From contig JAJQIP010000051.1 in the NCBI GenBank assembly GCA_021199145.1, positions 1 to 8,836 of the forward strand: a stretch of 8,836 nucleotides of DNA. The letters are read 5' to 3'. The notes under the pieces are model-generated. The model searched no databases. It worked only from the letters and a program-made list of their open reading frames with translations, and was not told the origin of the DNA. Every line of letters begins with the position of its first letter. Within the stretch, counting starts at the first letter, position 1. Position numbers and translations under genes: made by a program. Source of the DNA: Porphyromonadaceae bacterium. GTDB lineage: Bacteria; Bacteroidota; Bacteroidia; Bacteroidales; UBA11471. Shown here one piece after another: positions 1-6,566 of this stretch.

Positions 1-191
1 GTGTAGAAGAATCGGAAGTGACCAATGAGGCCAGTTTTACTAACGATTTGGGAGCTGATTCTCTGGATACGGTTGAGTTGATTATGGAATTTGAGAAGGA
101 ATTTAACGTTACAATTTCTGACGACCAAGCCGAAAAAATCACAACTGTCGGTGATGCCATAGCTTATATCGAAGCTAACGCAACGAAGTAA
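1..191 (+). CDS. acpP: Acyl carrier protein, 3' part (5' end outside window)
   Basis: Small acidic protein that carries growing acyl chains on a phosphopantetheine arm during cytosolic fatty-acid synthesis. The reading frame enters the window with its first complete codon at position 3 and ends at TAA 189-191, giving 62 visible residues. The signature GADSLDTVELIMEFE is present. The Ser of the DSL motif, codon 60-62, is the expected phosphopantetheine attachment site. Helix III and the C-terminal segment (FNVTISDDQAEKITTVGDA) fit the family. About 15 N-terminal residues should lie upstream of the window, judging from the usual length near 78. It is followed after 20 nt by fabF, the classic acpP-fabF pairing, so the two are probably co-transcribed. 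The identification is firm; only the missing start limits it. Confidence 0.96.
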   Translation, partial: VEESEVTNEASFTNDLGADSLDTVELIMEFEKEFNVTISDDQAEKITTVGDAIAYIEANATK

Positions 192-211
192 GAAATACGC
201 TCTTAAATTTT

Positions 212-1468
212 ATGGAATTAAAAAGAGTTGTAGTAACAGGCCTTGGAACAGTTACTCCATTGGGAATTGGTGTCGAAGAGACATGGAATTCGTTGATAAA
301 TGGAGTCAGTGGTGCAGGGCCTATTACTCTTTTTGATGCATCTCTCTTCAAAACGCATTTTGCTTGTGAGGTGAAGGGGTTTGACCCTTTGAACTATATT
401 GAGAAAAAAGAGGTACGCAAGTTCGACCGCTATTCGCAACTTGCCGTGGCTTCGGCAAAAGAGGCTATTGAAGACTCGGGCATCGATTTAGAGAAAGCGG
501 ACAAAAACAATATAGGGGTCATTTATACCTCAGGGATTGGCGGCATTCGCACCTTTGAAGAGGAGATGTGTGCGTATGAAGTCGAAAAAGGGCCGAGATT
601 CAATCCTTTTTTCATCCCTAAAATGATTGCTGATATTGCGGCAGGCCACATTTCCATGATTTATGGATTCCATGGTCCCAATTATGCTACGGTGTCGGCA
701 TGCGCCTCTTCGACCCATGCGCTTATTGATGCGTTTAACTGCGTACGTTTAGGAATGGCAGATATCATCCTTTCGGGAGGCGCCGAGGCTCCTGTCTCGA
801 TTGCCGGGGTGGGCGGATTTAATGCTATGCACGCCCTTTCGACACGGAATGATGACCCTGTTCATGCCAGCCGGCCTTTCAGCGCTAGTCGTGACGGTTT
901 TGTTATGGGTGAAGGTGCCTCTTGTCTTGTTCTCGAAGAGTTGGAACACGCATTGTCTCGTGGAGCCAAAATTTATGCGGAAGTTATAGGTTGTGGTATG
1001 TCGGCCGATGCTTATCATCTCACGGCCACTCATCCTGAGGGATTGGGAGCGATGCTCGTCATGAGAAATGCTCTCCGCAGTGCGGGAATCAAGCCCGAAG
1101 ATATTGATTATATCAATGTGCATGGAACTTCGACCTCTGTGGGAGATATTTCGGAGGTGAAGGCCATCAAAGAGGTTTTCGGAGATCACGCCTATCGTCT
1201 TAATATCAGTTCGACCAAATCGATGACGGGTCATCTATTGGGTGCGGCAGGTGCGACGGAGGCATTGATTTGTGTGAAATCAATCATGGACGATATTGTT
1301 CCTCCGACCATCAATTTTACCGAAGGGGATGAAGATCCTGAAATTGACTATAAGCTCAATTTTACATTCAACAAAGCCCAAAAACGAACCGTTAACATCG
1401 CTCTTTCCAATACTTTCGGTTTTGGTGGACACAATGCCAGTCTCATTGTCAAGAAATTCCAGAAATAA
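212..1468 (+). CDS. fabF: 3-oxoacyl-[acyl-carrier-protein] synthase II (KAS II)
   Basis: Condensing enzyme of type II fatty-acid synthesis: it adds two carbons from malonyl-ACP to an acyl chain by decarboxylative Claisen condensation, in the cytosol, using the acpP product just upstream as carrier. The protein has 418 residues, close to the usual 410-415. The thiolase-fold catalytic set is complete: nucleophile Cys164 in VSACASSTHA, His304 in INVHGTSTSVGD, Lys336 in SSTKSMTGH and His341. The C-terminal glycine-rich loop NTFGFGGHNAS (400-410) is intact. The Cys-His-His set separates it from FabH-type Cys-His-Asn enzymes. The ATG at 212 begins the conserved MELKRVVVTGLG strand. It lies 20 nt after the acpP stop in an A/T-rich leader without a clear Shine-Dalgarno sequence, as is normal in Bacteroidota. 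rnc follows after 7 nt. Nothing in the gene looks damaged. Confidence 0.98.
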   Translation: MELKRVVVTGLGTVTPLGIGVEETWNSLINGVSGAGPITLFDASLFKTHFACEVKGFDPLNYIEKKEVRKFDRYSQLAVASAKEAIEDSGIDLEKADKNNIGVIYTSGIGGIRTFEEEMCAYEVEKGPRFNPFFIPKMIADIAAGHISMIYGFHGPNYATVSACASSTHALIDAFNCVRLGMADIILSGGAEAPVSIAGVGGFNAMHALSTRNDDPVHASRPFSASRDGFVMGEGASCLVLEELEHALSRGAKIYAEVIGCGMSADAYHLTATHPEGLGAMLVMRNALRSAGIKPEDIDYINVHGTSTSVGDISEVKAIKEVFGDHAYRLNISSTKSMTGHLLGAAGATEALICVKSIMDDIVPPTINFTEGDEDPEIDYKLNFTFNKAQKRTVNIALSNTFGFGGHNASLIVKKFQK

Positions 1469-1475
1469 GAAGTTT

Positions 1476-2357
1476 GTGTTAGAGAAAATAGTTTTCCAAA
1501 TAAGGCTCTTTATGTTACGGCATAGAGAGCCTTATTTGTCTTTTTATAAACTGTTGGGCTTCCTCCCTCATAACATTGGACTTTATCAACAGGCCGTTAC
1601 CCATCGTTCAGCCTCTTTCACGGACAAGGAGGGGCGGAAGGTCAATAACGAGCGTCTGGAATTTTTAGGAGATGCCGTATTCACTTTGGTGTCGGCGGAC
1701 ATTTTATATCATGCTTTTCCGGAGAAAAAGGAGGGTTTTTTGTCTAATTCCCGCTCCCGAATCATTCAACGGGAGACCCTCAATCAGATTGCGGTGGAAA
1801 TGGGTCTTGATAAGCTGGTACAGTCTGACGTGCAGATTGTATCCCATAACAATTATATCTACGGGAACGCTTTCGAGGCGTTAATCGGTGCCGTTTACCT
1901 GGATGTCGGTTTCAAGCGGTGCCGTCGGTTTATTGCGGAACGCATTTTCGCCCCCTATATAGATTTGGAAAAGATTACCCAGACGGAGATTAATTTCAAA
2001 TCGAAACTGGTCGAATGGGGACAACGCCAACATGTGCATATCGGTTGGAAACTTGAGAGTGCTTCGGTGGACGAAAATAACAATCCTCTCTTTACGGTGT
2101 GTGCTATTGCCGGTCAGGTTGAGGGGGAAGCGGCCACTGGTTATTCTAAAAAGGAGGCGCAACAAAAGGCGTCCCAACTTATCTTGAGAAAGCTATACCA
2201 GGATAAGGATTTCCTGCGGGCTATTCTGTACACGGAGAGAAATGCTTCTATTACAAGTGCGGACGGGGCAGATGCCGAAAGGGAATCAGTCACGCAGGAC
2301 CAAAAGGGACTCATTTCCCATATTGAAGAGCAGGTCAATGATGGAGAGTGTCGGTAG
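1476..2357 (+). CDS. rnc: Ribonuclease III
   Basis: Double-strand-specific endoribonuclease that matures rRNA precursors and trims structured mRNAs. From GTG 1476 the protein has 293 residues. The catalytic domain carries the signature NNERLEFLGDAV (57-68), with acidic residues Glu59, Glu62 and Asp66, and Glu134 in NAFEALIGAVYLD. The site equivalent to Asp114 of the E. coli enzyme appears to be Asn131. The double-stranded RNA-binding domain runs from about 172 (NFKSKLVEWGQ) to 240 (TGYSKKEAQQKASQLILRKL). A poorly conserved tail of about 50 residues follows. I prefer GTG 1476, 7 nt after the fabF stop, over ATG 1512: the intervening residues (EKIVFQIRLF) resemble the N-terminus I recall for Bacteroides RNase III, and ATG 1512 is buried in a hairpin. 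The last 72 bp overlap the WbqC-family gene on the other strand. Product call firm; start less so. Confidence 0.95.
   Translation: MLEKIVFQIRLFMLRHREPYLSFYKLLGFLPHNIGLYQQAVTHRSASFTDKEGRKVNNERLEFLGDAVFTLVSADILYHAFPEKKEGFLSNSRSRIIQRETLNQIAVEMGLDKLVQSDVQIVSHNNYIYGNAFEALIGAVYLDVGFKRCRRFIAERIFAPYIDLEKITQTEINFKSKLVEWGQRQHVHIGWKLESASVDENNNPLFTVCAIAGQVEGEAATGYSKKEAQQKASQLILRKLYQDKDFLRAILYTERNASITSADGADAERESVTQDQKGLISHIEEQVNDGECR
1498..1537 (+). promoter_or_regulatory. 17-bp hairpin plus T-run inside the 5' coding region of rnc
   Basis: Positions 1498-1514 pair with 1521-1537: 17 contiguous pairs, of which 16 are Watson-Crick and one (1510-1525) is G-U. The loop is TTACGG. A T-run follows at 1541-1545. 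The stem core is AAATAAGGCTCT against AGAGCCTTATTT. In outline this is a factor-independent terminator for acpP-fabF. However, it lies within an open reading frame, over rnc codons 8-21, and it buries the alternative ATG at 1512 in the stem. It could therefore attenuate rnc transcription, affect ribosome entry, or serve as a double-stranded target for RNase III itself, since E. coli rnc is autoregulated by cleavage in its own 5' leader. The structure is seen; the role is inferred. Confidence 0.7.
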
Positions 2358-2906
2358 AAATCCCCATTTCATCGAAAAAACCTGGTAATAGGGGCGGGGT
2401 AGCAGCTCCTTTATAGGCTTATGCTTGGGACTGATAGCTTCCCGTAAGTCAACCGCATCGTCTGTGGGGGAAAGAAAGGAGTCGCTATAGGTTATGGAAG
2501 GGGAAATATTCAATAGGCGCAGAATCATCTCTTGCAAATCCTGATTATAGTCAAGTAGAAAACGTCCCGCTTGGGGTTTCTGGTAAAAGGGATAGAAATC
2601 ATCCCGGAAATATTCAAAAAACGGTGAGGAAGAGTAGGCTGAGGTTATGGCATTCCAATGGATATGTTGCCAATGGTTGTGCTTGGAAATGCGCATATCC
2701 TTCGTAAAGGGCTTGCCCGGGAGGGTGCGCTCTACAGGGATGGTTAAGGAGAGTGGCCCTCCTGCCGACATAATGATGCAGCGATTGCGGTAGCTCTGTT
2801 TTATATAGTGGCTGTGCGCCTCAATGACGGTGTGGTCGTAACGGCAGATGGCCTTATAGTAAAATATGGGAGCTAAATAGGCTGTCGATAGATAGAGTGT
2901 TGACAT
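2286..2906 (-). CDS. WbqC-family protein
   Basis: Member of the WbqC-like family, whose exact biochemical role is unsettled; the name comes from surface polysaccharide clusters, but in Bacteroidota members often sit beside signal peptidase genes. The protein has 206 residues and no signal peptide or membrane segment, so it should be cytosolic. Family features visible are the N-terminal STAYLAPIFYY (7-17), the basic HYIKQSYRNRC...LSLTIPVER (33-60), HWNAITSAYSSSPFFEYF (83-100) and the C-terminal LSIIDLLFNMG (187-197). I chose ATG 2906 because it begins just before the conserved strand and lies 5 nt after the lepB stop; a longer frame reaching 2948 would overlap lepB and add nothing conserved. 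It is the last gene of dapB-lepB-wbqC. Its final 23 codons are antisense to the end of rnc. Family call is solid, function unknown. Confidence 0.88.
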   Translation of the reverse strand: MSTLYLSTAYLAPIFYYKAICRYDHTVIEAHSHYIKQSYRNRCIIMSAGGPLSLTIPVERTLPGKPFTKDMRISKHNHWQHIHWNAITSAYSSSPFFEYFRDDFYPFYQKPQAGRFLLDYNQDLQEMILRLLNISPSITYSDSFLSPTDDAVDLREAISPKHKPIKELLPRPYYQVFSMKWGFLPTLSIIDLLFNMGNESLLVLRD

Positions 2907-2911
2907 GGCTG

Positions 2912-4345
2912 TTACAGCGCTGAGGCCGACCGGAAAAGACGTTTCCAACGGATATATCCGTCAAACCACGTGCGGTCTTTGTCAATCGAAAGCCATACGA
3001 AGAGAGGTTTCCCTACAATATGGTCTTCCGGAACAAATCCCCAAAAACGACTGTCGGCCGAATTGTCCCGATTGTCCCCTAACATCAGGTAATAGTCCAT
3101 TTTAAATTGGTACGTGTCACTCTTTTCTTCATTGATGAAGAGAGACCCCTCCCGCCATTCAAGCTGATTCCCTTCATAATTGCGGATAATCCGTTCATAA
3201 AGGGGAAGATTGTCGGCCGTAAGCTGTATGCTTTCGCCCCGTTTGGGTATCCACAAAGGACCGAAATCGGAGCGTGTCCATCCGTATCCTGCCCCTAAGG
3301 GATAGGTCTCTCCTCCGAAAATTCCGGGTTCTTGTACGACTTTGGCGACGTAGGGGTATTGCTTGATTCTTTTCAGGGCTTCTGAGGTAAGAGGCATATG
3401 GTATATGGTCGGCAATGTACCGTCAGCATTCGGCATAAATCCCAACGCTACTAAATCTTTATACCAGTTTTGTTGGCTGGAGACGAGATAGCGGTCATCT
3501 ACGCTTACCCCTAATTCCCTAAACTGTTTTTCCGAGAAATGGTATCCGGCTTGCAACATGACAAAATAGTTGAACTGCATATTCCGGGGATTTTCAAGGG
3601 CCTTCCCATCGATATACACTTGGTTGTCCCGTATTTCAAAGGTATCTCCAGGCATACCGATGCAACGCTTTACATAGTTTTCCCGACGGTCAACCGGACG
3701 GTATTCCACTTCCCCGAATTGTTCTCTGTTCTGTTTCACGGCATCGTGCCCTACATAGTAGACGAGGGTGTAGTAGTCCGGATTGGGTACCCGTACGGCC
3801 ACCGTATCTCCTGCTGGGAAATTGAAGACCACAATGTCTCCCCGTTTTACCTGGCCCAGCCCTGCCAACCGGTGATAAGGCCATGAAGGCCATTCTACGT
3901 ACGATTTGATATTCAGTACAGGAAAGGTGTTTTGTACCAACGGAAACGACAAAGGCGTATTGGGTACACGGGGGCCGTAACTCAATTTGCTTACAAAGAG
4001 ATAGTCTCCTACCAACAGCGATTTCTCTAAAGAAGAGGAGGGTATTTTGTAGTTTTGAAAGAGGAAGATATTAATCAGATATACCGCTATGAGGGCATAA
4101 ATGATGGCATCCACCCATTCCATGATTCGCAATACTGTTTTGTTTTTGGATTTTTTCCAGAAGGTCCAGGGAATATAGCGTGTTAGGTAAATGTCGAATA
4201 AAAGGATAAAAAGTAGTAGGATATAGTAGTTGTGCAACCATATCGCAAATAGGATTAATAGGATTGCCGCTACACAGAATCGTATCCAACGAGACCTTTT
4301 TACCGCTTGTAACCGTTCTTTCAGCGAAAGAAGTAATGTAGACAT
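2912..4345 (-). CDS. lepB: Signal peptidase I, large Bacteroidota-type
   Basis: Membrane-bound serine/lysine protease that removes signal peptides from exported proteins, with its active site outside the cytoplasmic membrane. The protein has 477 residues, much longer than typical 200-320 residue enzymes. Hydrophobic segments lie at about 24-37, 40-53 and 78-96. The catalytic Ser105 sits in IPSSSLEKSLLVGDYLFVSK, and the general base Lys226 in YVKRCIGMPGD (224-234). The closing box GDNRDNSADSRFWGFVP is at 423-439. Between the Lys box and this last box is an insert of roughly 180 residues with little recognisable sequence. The residue after the nucleophile is Leu106, where Met is most common. 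It starts 12 nt after dapB ends. Lipoproteins such as the two fimbrillins nearby would be cut by signal peptidase II, not by this enzyme. Confidence 0.95.
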   Translation of the reverse strand: MSTLLLSLKERLQAVKRSRWIRFCVAAILLILFAIWLHNYYILLLFILLFDIYLTRYIPWTFWKKSKNKTVLRIMEWVDAIIYALIAVYLINIFLFQNYKIPSSSLEKSLLVGDYLFVSKLSYGPRVPNTPLSFPLVQNTFPVLNIKSYVEWPSWPYHRLAGLGQVKRGDIVVFNFPAGDTVAVRVPNPDYYTLVYYVGHDAVKQNREQFGEVEYRPVDRRENYVKRCIGMPGDTFEIRDNQVYIDGKALENPRNMQFNYFVMLQAGYHFSEKQFRELGVSVDDRYLVSSQQNWYKDLVALGFMPNADGTLPTIYHMPLTSEALKRIKQYPYVAKVVQEPGIFGGETYPLGAGYGWTRSDFGPLWIPKRGESIQLTADNLPLYERIIRNYEGNQLEWREGSLFINEEKSDTYQFKMDYYLMLGDNRDNSADSRFWGFVPEDHIVGKPLFVWLSIDKDRTWFDGYIRWKRLFRSASAL

Positions 4346-4357
4346 ATCGGGGGATAA

Positions 4358-5074
4358 TTAAAGTTTTAGCATATCCTGCATGGTAAAAAATCCCTTTTTC
4401 CCATAGATGAACTCTGCGGCGACAACGGCACCTAAGGCGAATCCTTTCCGGTTTTTGGCATCGTGTGTAAGGGTGATGGTGTCAACATCACTCTCGTATA
4501 TGATACTGTGGCAACCAGGCACTTCGTCTCTTCGGATGGCTTTGATGCCTATCTCTCCCGTTGCCGGTTCACGTCCCTCCACCCAAGAAGTTTTGCGGTC
4601 GAGGTTCTCTATAATGTCATTGGCTAAGGAGATGGCGGTACCGCTCGGAGCGTCGAGTTTGTGTATGTGGTGTGTCTCCTCTATTTTTACCTCATAGAGG
4701 GGAAATTGGTTCATGATGTGGGCCAAATATCGATTAAGTGCAAAAAAGAGGTTTACCCCTAAGCTGAAGTTCGAAGCATAGAAAAAGGTTTTTCCCTTCT
4801 TTTGGCAGGCCTCTTGTATTTCCGGGAGATGTTCCGTCCATCCCGTTGTCCCTGAAACCACAGGAACATTGGCGGCAAAAGCTTTCCGGTAATTTTCCAA
4901 GGCGGCTGAGGGAGTGGTGAATTCAATGGCGGCATCCGCCTTGCGGAAAGATTCCGATTCGAACTCTTCAGGGTTTTCCACGTCGATAATCGATACGATT
5001 TCGTGTCCTCTGCTACGGGCCACTTCCTCAATGATATGCCCCATTTTGCCATATCCTATCAAAGCAAGTTTCAT
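4358..5074 (-). CDS. dapB: 4-hydroxy-tetrahydrodipicolinate reductase
   Basis: Cytosolic NAD(P)H-dependent reductase of the lysine and meso-diaminopimelate pathway; it reduces the product of DapA to tetrahydrodipicolinate, feeding peptidoglycan synthesis. The protein has 238 residues, somewhat shorter than the 273 of E. coli. The Rossmann nucleotide-binding motif GYGKMG is at 7-12, with Asp31 at the end of the second strand. The substrate and catalytic motif EETHHIHKLDAPSGTA (132-147) includes the His135-His136 pair and Lys139. The conserved SGTTGW (74-79) and ASNFSLGVNLF (100-110) segments are present. ATG 5074 begins directly at the first Rossmann strand. It is the first gene of a minus-strand operon with lepB and a WbqC-family gene, and faces the DUF2851 gene across a 118-bp promoter region. 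No defects seen. Confidence 0.97.
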   Translation of the reverse strand: MKLALIGYGKMGHIIEEVARSRGHEIVSIIDVENPEEFESESFRKADAAIEFTTPSAALENYRKAFAANVPVVSGTTGWTEHLPEIQEACQKKGKTFFYASNFSLGVNLFFALNRYLAHIMNQFPLYEVKIEETHHIHKLDAPSGTAISLANDIIENLDRKTSWVEGREPATGEIGIKAIRRDEVPGCHSIIYESDVDTITLTHDAKNRKGFALGAVVAAEFIYGKKGFFTMQDMLKL

Positions 5075-5129
5075 GGGAATTGTGTTTTATAACATCCGTA
5101 AAAATATGACCTTTCCGTCAATTATCATA

Positions 5130-5137
5130 TATTTTTG
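5130..5137 (+). promoter_or_regulatory. Candidate -7 promoter element for the DUF2851 gene
   Basis: TATTTTTG matches the Bacteroidota -7 consensus TAnnTTTG and lies about 55 nt before the ATG at 5193, leaving a plausible leader. I do not see a good -33 TTTG at the usual distance, so this rests on one element plus its location in the only intergenic space before the gene. Confidence 0.4.
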
Positions 5138-5145
5138 CAAATATA
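5138..5145 (-). promoter_or_regulatory. Candidate -7 promoter element for the dapB operon
   Basis: Read on the minus strand, these bases are TATATTTG, a full match to TAnnTTTG, about 63 nt before the dapB ATG. The best upstream match is a TTTC on the minus strand (5172-5169), one base off the -33 TTTG and slightly too far away. It directly abuts the plus-strand candidate, so the two polymerases could not bind together. Confidence 0.4.
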
Positions 5146-5192
5146 GCGATTTTCTCCTGAGAAAGTCTGAAATTTGGGAGAGATACACGTTT

Positions 5193-6485
5193 ATGGAGAA
5201 GCTGCTTTATTATATGTGGGAACACCGTCTGTTGGGTCGTGTTCCCGCACAGACCACCGGGGGCGAAACGATTGAGGTAATCGATCCGGGTCGCCGTAAT
5301 CCCGATTCAGGTCCGGATTTTTTCAATGCCAAGATACGCATCGGCAATCGCATATGGGCCGGAAATGTCGAGATGCATTTGCGGTCGAGCGATTGGGTTT
5401 CGCACCGGCATATGGACAATCCGGCATACGATTCGGTCATATTGCATGTCGTCACGGAAGCGGATGTGCCGATTTATCGTACGAATGGAGAGGAAATACC
5501 CCAATGGGTGGTGCCTATTCCTGTGCAGTTGCAGAAGGATTATATTTTTCTTACAACACAAAGCCGGTCGTTGCCCTGCCAAGAGCGGCTGTATGAATTG
5601 TCCTCCCTGTTTTTGACCGATTGGTTCGCTTCCTTGGCTATCGAGCGGTTGCAACAGAAAAGTGACCGCATTCTCAGGCAGCTCAATCAGTACGAAGGAA
5701 ACTGGGAAGAGGTCTGCTATGTCACCCTATCCCGTAGTATGGGGTTCGGCATCAATGGGGATGCTTTTGAGCGGTTGGCCCGTAGTCTGCCGTTGCGTTT
5801 CCTGCAAAAACACGCCGACTCGTTGGTGCAGATTGAGGCCTTTCTTTTTGGTCAGGCGGGGTTGCTTGCCGACTGCCGCTCAACCGACGATTCGTATTAT
5901 CAAGGCTTGTGCCGGGAATATGATTTCCTCCGGAACAAGTTCTCCCTGACCCCTATCCCTCCGGAATGTTGGAAATTTTCCCGTTTACGGCCGACCAACT
6001 TCCCTCATCAGCGCATCGCTCTGCTCGCCCAACTGATTCATCGGGGATTCCAGCTTTTCGCCAATTTGTTGAATTGTACAGACGAAAAGGAGGTGCAGAC
6101 GGTTTTTGAGATTCATCTGGAGGGGTATTGGCATACGCATTATACGTTCGGGACAACCTCTCTACCTCGTTCGAAGACCTTGGGTCGGGGTGCCATAAGG
6201 TTGCTTATTATCAATTGTGTGGCACCGTTACTTTATGCCTATGCTGTCCGTTCGGGGAATGAACGGATAGCCGACCGTGCCATGCGTTTTCTGGAAGAGT
6301 TGCCTGCCGAAGACAATCACATTGTACGGTCTGTTACCGCAGCAGGGATTAAAGTACGGTCGGCTCTGGATAGTCAGGCGGCGATACAGCTGTACACCTC
6401 TTATTGTGACCCCCATAAGTGTATTTATTGTCGCATCGGGCATCGGCTGCTTTCTTCTCATTTTCCGAAGGAGCCTACCCCTTAG
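5193..6485 (+). CDS. DUF2851-family protein of unknown function
   Basis: A conserved protein family that I associate with Bacteroidota and whose function I do not know. The protein has 430 residues with no signal peptide or membrane span, so it is probably cytosolic. The N-terminal third holds the most distinctive block: DPGRRNPDSGPDFFNAKIRIGN (31-52), then WAGNVEMHLRSSDW (55-68), then HMDNPAYDSVILHVV (73-87). The C-terminus carries CDPHKCIYCRIG (405-416), with Cys405, Cys410 and Cys413 spaced like a small metal-binding site. The middle looks helical and less conserved. I chose ATG 5193 because MEKLLYYMWEHRLLG looks like a family N-terminus; the frame stays open upstream but only as antisense of dapB. 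It is transcribed alone, divergently from dapB, and followed by a strong hairpin. The family name is a recollection from motif pattern. Confidence 0.82.
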   Translation: MEKLLYYMWEHRLLGRVPAQTTGGETIEVIDPGRRNPDSGPDFFNAKIRIGNRIWAGNVEMHLRSSDWVSHRHMDNPAYDSVILHVVTEADVPIYRTNGEEIPQWVVPIPVQLQKDYIFLTTQSRSLPCQERLYELSSLFLTDWFASLAIERLQQKSDRILRQLNQYEGNWEEVCYVTLSRSMGFGINGDAFERLARSLPLRFLQKHADSLVQIEAFLFGQAGLLADCRSTDDSYYQGLCREYDFLRNKFSLTPIPPECWKFSRLRPTNFPHQRIALLAQLIHRGFQLFANLLNCTDEKEVQTVFEIHLEGYWHTHYTFGTTSLPRSKTLGRGAIRLLIINCVAPLLYAYAVRSGNERIADRAMRFLEELPAEDNHIVRSVTAAGIKVRSALDSQAAIQLYTSYCDPHKCIYCRIGHRLLSSHFPKEPTP

Positions 6486-6505
6486 TTTGTGTCTTTGAAG
6501 TTAAG

Positions 6506-6539
6506 AGAGGGGGCTGTGCCATCGGACACAGCCCCCTCT
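6506..6539. terminator. Hairpin between convergent genes, probable bidirectional terminator
   Basis: Positions 6506-6518 (AGAGGGGGCTGTG) pair perfectly with 6527-6539, a 13-bp GC-rich stem with an 8-nt loop. It lies 20 nt after the stop of the DUF2851 gene and 27 nt from the stop of the fimbrillin gene arriving on the other strand. The plus-strand T-tract is weak (TTCGTT, with a T-run further on at 6553-6557), and the minus side has only TCTTAACTTC, so termination efficiency is uncertain. The rest of the 81-bp gap shows nothing else. Confidence 0.75.
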
Positions 6540-6566
6540 TCGTTGGAAAGTCATTTTTCTTAGGAG

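Noticed and set aside
749..1234. Open frame of 161 codons on the minus strand inside fabF
   Set aside because: It is fully antisense to a well-conserved fabF, its translation shows no family features, and it is Arg/His/Ser-rich as expected of a shadow frame.
4914..5192. Upstream extension of the DUF2851 reading frame to 4914
   Set aside because: The extra residues are the antisense of dapB and of the promoter region; the recognisable N-terminus begins at 5193.
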